A stretch of 64,000 nucleotides of DNA from Oerskovia turbata (GCF_000718325.1 NZ_JOFV01000013.1:62001-126000), one strand, 5' to 3'; shown: positions 26,938-37,400, numbered from the stretch's first letter. Numbers and translations are program-made. Notes: a model not told the origin generated them from the letters alone.

Positions 26938-29096
26938 GCACGAGCGCCCCGGGGGGACTCTCGACGGCCCGGCACGAGGTCCCGGACGACGCCTCCGGAC
27001 TCCTCGCCCCGCCGGTCGTGGCGGTCCCCCCGGGGCGCTCGCGCCTCCGGTTCCGTCTGACGGTCGCCTCGGCGTTCGTCGTCGGGATCCTCGCCGTCCT
27101 GGTGCTGGCCGCGGTCCACCTCACGCAGGGGACGGCCGACGTCGGGCTCGGCGACCTGCTGCGCCTCGCGACCGGCGGCGACGCCGACGCCGACCGGACC
27201 GCCGCGGCAGTCCTGGTCGCCTCTCGCGTGCCGCGCCTGCTCGCGGGCCTCCTCGTGGGGGTCTCGCTCGGCGCTGCGGGCGCCGCGCTGCAGTCCGTGG
27301 CGCGCAACCCGCTCGCCTCGCCCGACACGCTCGCGGTCAACGCGGGCGCCTACGTCGCGGTCGTGGGCGCGGCCGTGATCGGCGTGACCCTGCCGTTCTA
27401 CCTCTCCGGGACGCTCGCGCTCGTCGGTGGGCTCGCGGCCTCGGGCCTCGTGCTCGTCCTGGCCCGCGGCGGCGCAGCCGGGCCGACCCGGCTCATCCTC
27501 GCAGGCTCGGCCATCACGCTCGCGCTGCACTCCCTGACGACCGTGCTGCTCGTGCTGTTCCAGCAGGAGACCATGGGGCTGTTCGCGTGGGGGAGCGGCT
27601 CGATCGTCCAGTCCGGCACGTCCCAGGTCGCACTCGCGGCCCCGCTCGTGGTCGTGGGCCTCGGTGGCCTGATCCTCGTCGCCCACCGCCTTGACCTCCT
27701 GGCGCTGGGCGACGACACCGCCACGGTCCTCGGGGTCGACGTGCGCGCGACGCGCGTCGTGACCATCCTGCTCGCGGTGCTGCTCTCGGCCACGGCCGTC
27801 ACGGTCGCGGGCCCGGTCGGCTTCGTCGGCCTGTGCGCCCCCGTGGTCGTGCGCCTCGTGGCCCGCAAGGTCCCCGGGCTCAACCGGCACCGCGTGCTCA
27901 TCCCGCTCGCGGGGATCGCGGGCGTGATCGTGGTGCTCGGCGCCGACGTCCTGCTGCGCCTCGTCCTGCCCGGCACGTACGGCGTGGCCGTCCCGACGGG
28001 CGTCGTCACGACCGTGTTCGGCGCCGTGGTGCTCGTGTGGCTCGCGCGCCGGCTCAAGGACTCCGGTCCCGCCGCCGGGACCCGCGCCGCGCACGTCCGG
28101 CCGCGCGGCTCCCGCCGTGCCCTGGTCGTGGTGACCGTCCTCGTCGCGCTCCTGGTCGCGGTCACGGTCGCCGCGCTCCTGCTGGGCGACCGGTTGCTGC
28201 TCACGGGCGACGTCCTCAACTGGGCCGCCGACCGGGCGGGCAAGCAGGTGAGCTTCGTGCTCGACCAGCGCGTCCCGCGCGTGCTCGCCGCGATCCTCGC
28301 GGGGGCCGCGCTGGGCCTGGCCGGGACGGTCGTGCAGGCCGTGTGCCGCAACCCGTTGGCCGAGCCCGGCCTGCTCGGTGTGACGGCGGGCGCGGGGCTG
28401 GGGGCCGTCGGGGTCGTGCTGCTGGTTCCTGGCGTCGGCATCATGGGCATGTCCCTCGCCGCCGTCGTCGGTGCGCTCGGCACGTTCGCGGTCGTGTACC
28501 GCCTCGCGTACCGGGGCGGTCTGAGCTCGGACCGGCTCGTGCTCATCGGCATCGGCATGAGCACGGGCGCCACGGCCCTGACGACGCTCGTGATCGTGGT
28601 CGTCGCTCCGTGGAACTTCAACGTCGCGCTCACCTGGCTGTCGGGGTCCACGTACGGGCGGACGTTCGACCACCTGGTCCCTGTCGTCCTGGCGCTGCTC
28701 GTGGTCGTGCCCGTCGCGGTGCTCCACCGGCGCGAGATGGACGTCCTGGCGCTCGACGAGGACACTCCGCGCGTCCTGGGCCTGCGCCTGGACCGCACGC
28801 GCCTGCTGCTCCTGGGGGCCAGCGCGTGCCTGACGGCCGCGGCGGTGTGCGCGGTCGGGGTCGTGGGCTTCGTGGGACTCGTCGCCCCGCACGCGGCCCG
28901 CGCCCTCGTCGGTTCGCGCAACGGCCGGGTGATCCCTGTCGCGATGCTGCTCGGTGCCGTCCTCGTGAGCGTCGCCGACACCGTGGGGCGGACGGTCATC
29001 GCGCCCGCCCAGATCCCCGCTGGCCTGACGACCGCGCTCATCGGTGCCCCCTACTTCGTGTGGCTCCTGTGGCGCAGCCGCGGCAGCGAGGCGTGA
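26934..29096 (+). CDS. Fused double FecCD-type iron-siderophore permease
   Basis: A 720-residue protein containing two complete FecCD permease halves, about residues 30-380 and 390-715, each with roughly ten helices. Each half has the RVPRLLAGLLVGVSLGAAGAALQ / RVPRVLAAILAGAALGLAGTVVQ motif (in parts) and a VGFVGL...PHAAR-like end. Most FecCD systems use two separate subunits; fusions such as FhuB have this size. The start is a GTG overlapping the lipoprotein stop. Confidence 0.92.
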   Translation: MSTSAPGGLSTARHEVPDDASGLLAPPVVAVPPGRSRLRFRLTVASAFVVGILAVLVLAAVHLTQGTADVGLGDLLRLATGGDADADRTAAAVLVASRVPRLLAGLLVGVSLGAAGAALQSVARNPLASPDTLAVNAGAYVAVVGAAVIGVTLPFYLSGTLALVGGLAASGLVLVLARGGAAGPTRLILAGSAITLALHSLTTVLLVLFQQETMGLFAWGSGSIVQSGTSQVALAAPLVVVGLGGLILVAHRLDLLALGDDTATVLGVDVRATRVVTILLAVLLSATAVTVAGPVGFVGLCAPVVVRLVARKVPGLNRHRVLIPLAGIAGVIVVLGADVLLRLVLPGTYGVAVPTGVVTTVFGAVVLVWLARRLKDSGPAAGTRAAHVRPRGSRRALVVVTVLVALLVAVTVAALLLGDRLLLTGDVLNWAADRAGKQVSFVLDQRVPRVLAAILAGAALGLAGTVVQAVCRNPLAEPGLLGVTAGAGLGAVGVVLLVPGVGIMGMSLAAVVGALGTFAVVYRLAYRGGLSSDRLVLIGIGMSTGATALTTLVIVVVAPWNFNVALTWLSGSTYGRTFDHLVPVVLALLVVVPVAVLHRREMDVLALDEDTPRVLGLRLDRTRLLLLGASACLTAAAVCAVGVVGFVGLVAPHAARALVGSRNGRVIPVAMLLGAVLVSVADTVGRTVIAPAQIPAGLTTALIGAPYFVWLLWRSRGSEA

Positions 29097-29136
29097 TCCG
29101 TCGAAGTGATCCCGACCACACGTTCGGCTTCAGGGG

Positions 29137-29175
29137 TTCACCCGACCCCGATGTTTGGTTAGGCTCGCCTACGTG
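29137..29175 (+). promoter_or_regulatory. IdeR/DtxR-type iron box in a leaderless promoter (copy 2)
   Basis: TTCACC (29137-29142), a 17-base spacer and TAGGCT (29160-29165) repeat the layout of the promoter at 24943. The iron-box sequence TTTGGTTAGGCTCGCCTAC overlaps the -10. An upstream TGATCCCGACCACA at 29107 is also shared with copy 1 (24901). The GTG of the reductase follows the -10 by 8 bases. Confidence 0.75.
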
Positions 29176-30171
29176 ACTCAGACCAGTGTCGTGACCGCGC
29201 AGGAGATCTCCCCGTTCCGCATGTTCGACGTGCAGGTGCGACGGGTCGAGAAGCTCTCGCCGAGCTTCCTGCGCGTGACCTTCACGGGCCACGACCTCCA
29301 CGAGTTCGCCGACAACGGCCTCGACCAGCGCATCAAGCTCGTCTTCCCCGCGCCCGACGGCGGCTACGAGCACCTCGTCCGCACGGGCGAGTGGTACTCC
29401 GCGTGGCGTGCACAGCCAGAGGAGCGCCGCAACCCGCTGCGCACCTACACCGTGCGGGCCGTGCGCCCCGAGGCCTCCGAGGTCGACATCGACCTCGTCC
29501 TGCACGGCGACGCGGGTCCTGCGTCCCGCTGGGCGCTCGCCGCACGCCCCGGCAGCGAGATCGTGCTGCTCGGCCCCAACGGCCTGTGGACGGGCGCGCA
29601 CGGCGGCGTCGAGTTCTCCCGTCCCGTCCGCAGCCACGCGCTGCTCCTCGCGGGCGACGAGACCGCGGTCCCCGCGATCGCCTCGATCCTGGGCTCCCTG
29701 CCCGCCGGCGAGGTCGGCGAGGTCTTCCTCGAGGTCCCGTACGAGGACGACGTCCTGCCCGTCACGGCTCCCGCGGGCGTCAACGTCACGTGGCTCGCCC
29801 GCGAGGGCCGCGCGCACGGCGACCTGCTGGTCCCCGCGGTCCGCGAGGCCGCCGACCGCCTGCTCGAGCGCAACGTCTGCGGCGCGACGCACTCGCTCAC
29901 GTGCGCGGCCCGCGGGCTCGTCCGGCGCCAGGGCGGGGTCGCCGAGGCGGCCGAGCTCGAGGACGTCGACATCGACACGGACATCCTCTGGGAGGTCCCC
30001 GTGGACGACGACGGCACGCCCCTCGTCGCGTGCGCCGAGCTCTACGCGTGGCTCGCGGGCGAGGCCTCGGTCATCAAGACCCTGCGCCGCCACCTCGTGT
30101 CCGAGCGTGGTGTCGACCGTCGCTCCGTCGCGTTCATGGGCTACTGGCGCGAGGGCCGCGCGGAGGGCTGA
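29173..30171 (+). CDS. Siderophore-interacting protein (ferric-siderophore reductase)
   Basis: A 332-residue flavoprotein of the SIP/ViuB family, which reduces ferric siderophores in the cytoplasm to release iron. The FAD motif RTYTVR appears in [15 protein letters not shown], and the NAD(P)H region has [17 protein letters not shown]. The C-terminus carries [31 protein letters not shown], the usual SIP ending. The start is the leaderless GTG at 29173. It completes the uptake pathway encoded just upstream. Confidence 0.93.
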   Translation: MTQTSVVTAQEISPFRMFDVQVRRVEKLSPSFLRVTFTGHDLHEFADNGLDQRIKLVFPAPDGGYEHLVRTGEWYSAWRAQPEERRNPLRTYTVRAVRPEASEVDIDLVLHGDAGPASRWALAARPGSEIVLLGPNGLWTGAHGGVEFSRPVRSHALLLAGDETAVPAIASILGSLPAGEVGEVFLEVPYEDDVLPVTAPAGVNVTWLAREGRAHGDLLVPAVREAADRLLERNVCGATHSLTCAARGLVRRQGGVAEAAELEDVDIDTDILWEVPVDDDGTPLVACAELYAWLAGEASVIKTLRRHLVSERGVDRRSVAFMGYWREGRAEG

Positions 30172-30184
30172 CGGCCTCTCGCGC

Positions 30185-30778
30185 TCAACCCACCGGCACG
30201 CCCAGCCTCTCGACCAGCTCGACCCCGGGCAACCGCGCGAGCAGAGCGCCCGGCAGCAGCAGCTTGGACCGGCGCAGCCCGCTCCCGATGAGCGCAGGCT
30301 CCCCGTCGGTCGCCACGCGCGCGTCGAGCAGCACGCGCCACCCGTCCGGGAGCCCGACCGGGGTGATCCCGCCGTGCTCCATGCCGGACTCGGCCACCGC
30401 CCGGTCCGTGGGCAGGAACGAGGCCTTGCGCACGTCGAGCAGCGACCGCACGCGCGAGTTCACGTCGGCTCGGGTCGTGGCGCGCACGACCGCCGCCGCG
30501 ATGCGTTCGTCGCCCCCGCGCCGTCCGGCGACCAGGACGCAGTTCGCCGAGGCGACCGGCGGCAGGTCGTGCGCCGCGTTGAGCGTCGCGGTGTCCGCGA
30601 GGTCGGGGTCGATCTCGACGACGGCGACCTGCTCGGCCACCTGCGGGTCGTGCGCGGCCCAGCGGGCGAGGGCCTGCGTGACGGGCGGTGCGAGTAGGTC
30701 GAGCCTGTCCGTGGCCGGGACCCAGGCGAGGTCGCCGAGGGTCGGGAGCGTCGCCGGCCCGTTCGTGCCCTGACTCAT
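30185..30778 (-). CDS. YbaK/EbsC family aminoacyl-tRNA deacylase
   Basis: A 197-residue YbaK-domain protein, a class that hydrolyses mischarged tRNAs such as Cys-tRNA(Pro). Visible features are NCVLVAGRRGGDERIAAAVVRA, DVRKASFLP (catalytic-lysine segment VRKASF) and the GITPVGLPDGWRVLLDARVA loop. Its ATG overlaps the stop of the PEBP gene upstream on the same strand, so the pair is co-translated. Confidence 0.85.
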   Translation of the reverse strand: MSQGTNGPATLPTLGDLAWVPATDRLDLLAPPVTQALARWAAHDPQVAEQVAVVEIDPDLADTATLNAAHDLPPVASANCVLVAGRRGGDERIAAAVVRATTRADVNSRVRSLLDVRKASFLPTDRAVAESGMEHGGITPVGLPDGWRVLLDARVATDGEPALIGSGLRRSKLLLPGALLARLPGVELVERLGVPVG

Positions 30779-31320
30779 GCGGTGACCAGGACCTGGTAGG
30801 TCGGCGTGATGGTCGCGCGCGCGATCGTGTGGAACAGTGCGGCGATCGCGACGGCCGTCGGTGGCGTCGAGGGGGTCACGTCCAGCCTCTCGACGTCGAG
30901 CGCGTGCACCGCGAAGACGTACCGGTGCGGCCGGTCCCCGGGCGGAGGTGCGGCGCCCAGGTAGCCGGGGCCTCCGCCGTCGTGCCGGGTCTGGAACGCG
31001 CCCTGCGGGAGGTACCCGCCGCCGGGGGAGCCCGCGCCCTGCGCGAGGGTCACCGTGGCGACCGGGAGGTTGACCACGGTCCAGTGCCAGTACCCGGCCG
31101 GGGTCGGCGCGTCGGGGTCGAAGCAGTTGACCAGGAACGAGCGCGTGGCCGCGGGGAAGTGGTTCCAGGCGAGCTCGGGCGAGCGGTTGTCGCCCTCGGC
31201 CGCGTGGGTGCGCGCCATGGGTTCGCCCTGCACGACGTCGTCGCTCGTCACCGTGAAGAGCGGCACCGGGGGGAGCAGGGAGTAGGGGTCGGGGGCGATC
31301 GGACGGTCGGCGAGGTTCAT
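30775..31320 (-). CDS. PEBP family protein (YbhB/YbcL-like)
   Basis: A 181-residue phosphatidylethanolamine-binding/Raf-kinase-inhibitor-like protein. The ligand-site motifs DPDAPTPAGYWHWTVVNLP and GPGYLGAAPPPGDRPHRYVFAVHALD are present. No signal peptide, so cytoplasmic. The stop overlaps the ybaK-type start. Bacterial members have no agreed function. Confidence 0.88.
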   Translation of the reverse strand: MNLADRPIAPDPYSLLPPVPLFTVTSDDVVQGEPMARTHAAEGDNRSPELAWNHFPAATRSFLVNCFDPDAPTPAGYWHWTVVNLPVATVTLAQGAGSPGGGYLPQGAFQTRHDGGGPGYLGAAPPPGDRPHRYVFAVHALDVERLDVTPSTPPTAVAIAALFHTIARATITPTYQVLVTA

Positions 31321-31393
31321 CGGTCCATCGTGCCCGGTGGGTGGTTCGGGTGCCAGAGGGCGAAGCGGTGACCGGGTGGCGTCGGACGACCTG

Positions 31394-31750
31394 CTAGCAG
31401 CCGTCGAGTCCTGCCGACGACGCAGCCTGTGCGATGAGGGACACCCGGGCGGCTACGCGCTCCCGGATACCGTCGATCACCGGAGGTTCAGGAGCCTCGG
31501 CGCGTGCGACGGCGGTGGCCAGCTCGGCGACGGTCTGCCGGGCCCCGTCCTCCGAGATCCCCCACGAGACGACGGCTCTCACGAGGTGCGCCGCGCCGAT
31601 GTGTCGGAGGTTCGTCCGGCCCGCCAAGGCATGGCCGCTGTGCTTGAGGGAAGGAGCGAGGAGGAAGACGGGAGCTGCGTCGTACAGAGGGGCCATGGAG
31701 ACGGTTCCGTCCTCGTGCAGCAGTATCGAGTAGTTCCCAGATCGTTGAGA
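31394..31750 (-). pseudogene. HipA-like kinase C-terminal remnant
   Basis: The minus-strand frame NYSILLHEDGTVSMAPLYDAAP then LAGRTNLRHIGAAHLVRAVVSWGIS resembles the C-terminal part of HipA serine/threonine kinase toxins (NxxLL...MAPLYD core and the helical tail). The N-terminal two-thirds, with ATP-binding and most catalytic residues, is missing, and no HipB partner is seen. Upstream codons in the same frame are not family-like. Base composition is lower in GC than neighbours, pointing to an acquired and decayed gene. Confidence 0.6.
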
Positions 31751-31882
31751 TTCTGGGGTGTTCGCCCCAAGGGTGAAGGTCGACCCGAGGGTTCCGGGAT
31801 ATCTCAAGTTGAGGTTGAGGGTTGCCCTCCTGGGGCAAGTCTCGACCTTGACTTGAGGCTTGTGGGGGCCGGGCAGGGCGAG

Positions 31883-31935
31883 TTGACACCCCCTCGGGGA
31901 GCGCGTGTACTTGAAGTGTTCGAACACCTGTTCGA
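31883..31935 (+). promoter_or_regulatory. SOS promoter with LexA box of the mutasome operon
   Basis: TCGAACACCTGTTCGA at 31920-31935 is a perfect match to the actinobacterial LexA box TCGAAC-N4-GTTCGA. A TTGACA -35 box lies at 31883-31888 with a TGTACT -10-like hexamer 17 bases later. LexA bound here would sit on the transcript start and block imuA-imuB-dnaE2 until DNA damage. Confidence 0.88.
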
Positions 31936-31962
31936 ATGTCTTTCGAGCGTGCAGGAGGTGTC

Positions 31963-32733
31963 ATGACCCTGGTCGACGACACCCTCCGGGAGGCTCTGGC
32001 CGCCTCCGCCTCCGCCTCCGCCCCCGCGCCCGCCGAGCCCACGCACGCCCAGCGGGCGCTCCTGGCCCGGTCGGTGCTGCGCCGCGCGGAGCTCTCGGCC
32101 CGGCGAGCACCGGGGAGCACGGGGGAGGAGAAGCTCCTCCCCGTCCCTGACGAGCTGGCCGACCTGCTCCCGTTCGGCGGGCTCCAGCGCGGCACCGCCG
32201 TGGTGGTCGACGGCTCGACCTCGCTCCTGCTCGCGCTGCTGTCCGAGGCCTCGCGCACGGGGGCCTGGACCGCGATGGTCGGCTTCCCGCGCCTCGGCGT
32301 CCTCGCCGCCGCCGAGGCCGGGATCGACCTCGCCCGTGTCGCCCTCGTCCCGTCCCCGGGCCCCGACGCCGCCGCAGCCGTCGCGGCCCTGCTCGACGGC
32401 ATCGACGTCGTCGTGGTCGGGCCGCAGGCCGCGCTGACCGACGCCGACCGCCGACGCCTGACCTCCCGGGCCCGCGAGCGCGGGAACCTGCTCGTCGCGG
32501 CGCAGCCCTGGGCCGGGGCGCACGTGGTCCTCACGGTCCGCGAGGGCACGTGGTCGGGCACGGACCACGGCGCCGGGTACCTGCGCAGGCGCCGGCTCAC
32601 GGTGCAGCGCAGCGGGCGGGCCGGCGCCTCGCGAGGCATCGAGCGCCAGGTCGAGCTGCCGCTGCGCGGGGGCGTCGTGAAGAACCCGCAGCAGGTCGAG
32701 AAGACCCCGCCCGACCTCCGGCTCGTCGGATGA
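31963..32733 (+). CDS. imuA: ImuA-type RecA-like mutasome protein
   Basis: A 256-residue protein with the degenerate RecA fold of ImuA/SulA-like mutasome accessory factors: LPFGGLQRGTAVVVDG at the P-loop position (no canonical GKT), a Walker-B-like GIDVVVVGPQAAL, and the C-terminal ERQVELPLRGG, a beta-clamp or partner-binding-like tail. It precedes imuB and dnaE2, which settles the assignment. I take the ATG at 31963 with AGGAGG 5 bases upstream; an in-frame ATG at 31936 abuts the LexA box. The stop overlaps imuB. Confidence 0.85.
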   Translation: MTLVDDTLREALAASASASAPAPAEPTHAQRALLARSVLRRAELSARRAPGSTGEEKLLPVPDELADLLPFGGLQRGTAVVVDGSTSLLLALLSEASRTGAWTAMVGFPRLGVLAAAEAGIDLARVALVPSPGPDAAAAVAALLDGIDVVVVGPQAALTDADRRRLTSRARERGNLLVAAQPWAGAHVVLTVREGTWSGTDHGAGYLRRRRLTVQRSGRAGASRGIERQVELPLRGGVVKNPQQVEKTPPDLRLVG

Positions 32734-34403
32734 GCGCCGAGACCACGGCCACCCGCACCGCGGTCCTGTGGGTGCCGGACTGGCCGGTCGTCGCCGCGAT
32801 GGGCGCGGCCCAGGTCCCCACGCACGTGCCCGCGGCCACGCACGACGGTCGCCGCGTCCTCGCGGTCTCTGCCACCGCGCGGGCGCAGGGCGTGCGCCGG
32901 GGGATGCGACGCCGTCGGGCGCAGGAGTGCTGCCCCGAGCTCGCGCTGCTCGACGCCGACGACGCGCGCGACGCGCGCGAGTTCGAGCCCGTCGCGCTCG
33001 CCGCCGAGACCGTGGTCGCGGGCATCGAGGTCGCGCGCCCGGGCCTGCTGCTCCTGCCCTCGGGCGGCCCCGCGCGCTACCACGGCACCGAGGAGCGCCT
33101 TGCGCAGGTGCTCGTCGAACGGGTCGCGGCGGACACGGGCCACGAGAGCCAGGTCGGCGTCGCCGACGGCATCCTGGCCGCGGTGCTCGCGGCGCGGGGC
33201 TCGTCCGTCGTGCCCTCAGGGACCTCCCGGGCCTACCTGGCCCCGCGCCCGCTGGGCGAGCTCGCGCACGTCGTCGTGGGCGACGCCCAGCCCGTCGCGC
33301 AGCTCGTCGACCTCCTGGGCCGCCTCGGCGTGCGGACCTTCGCGGACCTCGCGGCGCTGCCCGCAGCGAGCGTCCTGTCCCGCTTCGGCGACCTGGGTGC
33401 CTGGGCGCAGCGCCTCGCCCACGGCGAGGACCTGCGTCCGCCCGCGAGGCGCCGCATCGAGGCCGACGTGGCCGTCGAGTGCGAGCTCGACCCGCCTGCC
33501 GAGCGTGTCGACGTCGCGACCTTCGCCGCCCGCCGCCTCGCCGAGGACCTGCACGCCCAGCTCGTCGAGCGGTCGTCGTCGTGCGGGCGGCTGCGCATCA
33601 CGGCCCGCACCGAGGACGGGCGCGAGCTCGAACGGACCTGGCGCTGCGACGACGGCGCCATGGGCGGGCTCACCGCGGCCCGCATCACCGACCGCGTGCG
33701 CTGGCAGCTCGAGGGGTGGCTCACGGCGTCGCGTGTCGCGCTGGGGCAGCGGCAGCGGGGAGTGCGCCGGGACGACCACGCACAGACCAGCCGCGACGAC
33801 CGGCCGGACCTCCCCGAGGACCGGCCCTCGCCGCTCGTGCGGCTCGCGCTCACCGCGGAGGAGGTCGTGGCCGCAGGCGCCGAGCAGCCGCGGCTGTGGG
33901 GCGCGTCGAGCGGCGAGGACGCCCGCGCCCAGCGCGCCCTGGGGCGAGTCCAGGGCCTCCTGGGCGGAGACGGTGTCCTGAGCGTCGTCACGCAGGGCGG
34001 GCGCGACGTCCACGACCAGGTCCACCTCGCGCCCTGGGGGGACGCGGCCCCCGCGCCGCGGCGCGCAGACCTGCCGTGGCCGGGGCGCCTGCCCGAGCCC
34101 GCGCCCGCCCTCGTCCTGGACGTCCCGGAGGACGTCACCGTCCTGGACGACGCCGGAGCGCCCGTCCGCGTCGACGCGCGCCTCGCGATGAGCGCACCGC
34201 CCGCGACCGTGCGGTGGCTCGCGCCGCGGGCCGGGGCGAGCAGGCGCGTGCTGGGCTGGGCCGGGCCGTGGCCGCTCGCCGAACGCTGGTGGAGCGAGAC
34301 GCCGCGCCGTCGGGCATACCTCCAGGTGCTGCTCGACGACGGGCGCGGCGTGCTGCTCGCGAGCGCCCAGGGACGGTGGACCGTGGAGGCCGTCTATGAC
34401 TAG
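32730..34403 (+). CDS. imuB: ImuB, catalytically inactive Y-family polymerase-like protein
   Basis: A 557-residue Y-family homologue that links the translesion polymerase to the beta clamp. The palm begins AVLWVPDWPVVAA where active enzymes have an acidic residue, consistent with a non-catalytic role. Later blocks are GVADGILAAVLAA, LLGRLGVRTFADLAALPAASVLSRFG (helix-hairpin-helix) and a C-terminal region with RPRRAYLQVLLDDGRGVLLA-like sequence. It overlaps imuA by ATGA and dnaE2 by 8 bases, so all three are translated together. Confidence 0.92.
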   Translation: MSAETTATRTAVLWVPDWPVVAAMGAAQVPTHVPAATHDGRRVLAVSATARAQGVRRGMRRRRAQECCPELALLDADDARDAREFEPVALAAETVVAGIEVARPGLLLLPSGGPARYHGTEERLAQVLVERVAADTGHESQVGVADGILAAVLAARGSSVVPSGTSRAYLAPRPLGELAHVVVGDAQPVAQLVDLLGRLGVRTFADLAALPAASVLSRFGDLGAWAQRLAHGEDLRPPARRRIEADVAVECELDPPAERVDVATFAARRLAEDLHAQLVERSSSCGRLRITARTEDGRELERTWRCDDGAMGGLTAARITDRVRWQLEGWLTASRVALGQRQRGVRRDDHAQTSRDDRPDLPEDRPSPLVRLALTAEEVVAAGAEQPRLWGASSGEDARAQRALGRVQGLLGGDGVLSVVTQGGRDVHDQVHLAPWGDAAPAPRRADLPWPGRLPEPAPALVLDVPEDVTVLDDAGAPVRVDARLAMSAPPATVRWLAPRAGASRRVLGWAGPWPLAERWWSETPRRRAYLQVLLDDGRGVLLASAQGRWTVEAVYD

Positions 34404-37400
34404 GGCCGCACCGCCGGGCACCGGGGCGCGCCGGACGCCCCGCTACGCCGAGCTGCACGCGCACTCGGCCTTCAGCTTCCTCGACGGCGCGAGCCACCCC
34501 GAGGAGCTCGCGGCCGAGGCCGCGCACCTGGGGCTGTCCGCGCTCGCCGTGACGGACCACGACGGCCTGTACGGGGTCGTGCGCTTCGCGACCGCCGCGC
34601 GCGCGGTGTCCCTGCCGACCGTGTTCGGCGCCGAGCTGCACCTGCCCGTCGCGCCCGCCCCCGGCGCCGCCCCCGTCCTGGACGCGCCCACGGGCGTGCC
34701 CGACCCGCGCGCGTCCCACCTGCTCGTCCTGGCCCGCGGCCCGGACGGGTACCGCAACCTGTCGAGCGCGATCGCGACCGCGCACCTCGCGACGGGCACC
34801 AAGGGCGCGGCCGACTACCGGCTCGAACGGCTCGGCGAGCAGTCGGACGGTCAGTGGCTCGTCCTCACGGGCTGCCGCAAGGGGGCCGTGCGCTCCGCGC
34901 TGCTCACCGAGGGGCCGCGGGCCGCCCGGCGCGAGCTCGACCGGCTCGTGCAGGTCTTCGGCGTCGACAACGTGGCCGTGGAGATCACCGACGCGGGCGA
35001 CCCCCGCGACAGCGACCTGTGCGACGCGCTCGCCGAGCTCGCCGCGGACGCGCACCTGCCGCTCGTCGCGACCGGCAACGTGCACTACGCGCGCCCCCGC
35101 GACGCCGCCCTCGCGGGGGCGCTCGCGGCCGTGCGCGCCCGGTCGTCGCTCGACGACATGGACGGTTGGCTGCCCGGCGCCCCCACCGCGCACCTGCGCT
35201 CGGCCGCCGAGATGCTCGACCGGCACCGCCGTCACCCGCAGGCCGTGGCGACCGCGGCGGAGCTGGGCGCCGAGTGCCAGTTCGACCTGCGCCTCGTGGC
35301 CCCCGAGCTGCCGCCGTACCCGGTGCCCGCGGGGCACGACGAGAGGTCGTGGCTGCGCGTGCTCGTGGAGCGCGGGGGCACCGACCGCTACGGTCCCCGA
35401 GGGGCCGAGCACGAGCCCGGGGCGTGGCGGCAGATCGACCACGAGCTCGCGATCATCGAGCAGCTCGGCTTCCCGGGGTACTTCCTCATCGTGTACGACC
35501 TCGTCGAGTTCTGCCGCGCCCGCGGCATCCTCGCGCAGGGGCGCGGCTCGGCCGCGAACTCGGCCGTCTGCTACGCGCTGGGCATCACGGCCGTGGACGC
35601 CGTCAAGCACGGCCTGCTGTTCGAGCGCTTCCTCGCGCCCGAGCGCGACGGCCCCCCGGACATCGACGTCGACATCGAGTCGGTGCGCCGCGAGGAGGTC
35701 ATCCAGTACGTGTACGAGCGGTTCGGGCGCACGCACGCGGCACAGGTCGCCAACGTCATCTCCTACCGGCCGAAGTCCGCGGTGCGCGACGCCGCACGGG
35801 CCCTCGGGCACGACGTCGGGCAGCAGGACGCGTGGAGCAAGTCGATCGAGCGCTGGGGGTCGCTGCGCGGGCCCGACCCGTCGTCGCCCGCCGCGGACCG
35901 CGCGGCCCGCGACCGGGCGATCGCCGCGCGCGGGGCGCACGGGGCAGCCCCTGGGATCGCCAGCGCGCCCGCGGTCATGACCCGCACCGCGGCCAAGGAC
36001 GCTCGCACGGCCGAGGTCTGGGGGACCGGCGAACCTCGGCAGCGCGCACCGCGCCGACGCCCCGGCCGCCCGCACGCGGGGCACGCCGACTGGACCCCGG
36101 ACCTGGCGGGTCGTGTCGTCGACCCGCTGGCCGAGGACCAGGGCGACAGGCGCGGCAGGGGCCAGGGCGCTGACCCCACGCTGCGCTCCGACGACCCGCA
36201 CGACGTCGTGCCCGCCCACCGGCCGCCGTCGGCCGCCGAGGAGGGGGAGATCCCGGGCCCGGTGCTGAGCCTCGCGGAGCGCCTCCTGAGGCTCCCGAGG
36301 CACCTCGGCATCCACTCGGGCGGCATGGTCATGTGCGACCGCCCCGTGATCGAGGTGTGCCCGGTCGAGTGGGCGCGCATGGAGGGGCGCACGGTCCTGC
36401 AGTGGGACAAGGAGGACTGCGCGGACGCGGGGCTCGTGAAGTTCGACCTGCTGGGCCTGGGGATGCTCACGGCGATCCGGGTCGCGTTCGAGCTGATCGC
36501 CGAGCACGAGGGCCTCGCCCTCGAGCTGCACGCGCTGCCCGACGACGACCCTGCGGTGTACGACCTGCTGTGCGCGGCGGACACGGTCGGGGTGTTCCAG
36601 GTCGAGTCGCGTGCCCAGATGGCGACGCTGCCGCGCCTGCGGCCGCGCACGTTCTACGACATCGTGATCGAGGTCGCGCTCATCCGTCCCGGTCCCATCC
36701 AGGGCGGCTCGGTCCACCCGTACATCAACCGCGCGCGCGGCCGGGAACCGGTCACGTTCCTGCACCCGCTGCTCGAGAAGTCGCTCGCGAAGACGCTGGG
36801 CGTGCCGCTCTTCCAGGAGCAGCTCATGCAGATGGCGATCGACGTCGCGGGCTTCAGCGCGGCCGAGGCGGACCAGCTGCGCCGCGCGATGGGGTCCAAG
36901 CGGTCGGTCGAGCGCATGGAGGCGCTGCACGGGCGGCTCCTGGACGGCATGGCGAGGAACGGGGTCGCCCCGGACGTCGCCGAGCAGATCTTCGACAAGC
37001 TCAAGGCGTTCGCGGACTTCGGGTTCCCCGAGTCGCACGCCTACTCGTTCGCGTACCTCGTGTACGCGAGCGCGTGGCTCAAGGTGCACCACCCGGCCGC
37101 GTTCTACGCGGGCCTGCTCGCGGCGCAGCCCATGGGCTTCTACTCGCCGCAGTCGCTCGTCGCGGACGCCCGTCGTCACGGGGTCACGGCGTTGCGCCCG
37201 GACATCAACGCGTCGGGCGTCAAGGCCGGGGTCGAGCGGCTGCCCCGCGTGCCGGCGAGCCGGGCGGTGAAGGAGGGGGCGCCGTCGGGCAGGGACGTGC
37301 GGCCGGGCGCCGCCGCGCACCGCCGCGGTCCCGTCACCCCGCGTGCCCCCGCCCGGCCCGACGGCGCCCCGCGCCCCGACCTGTCCCTCGCGGTGCGCAT

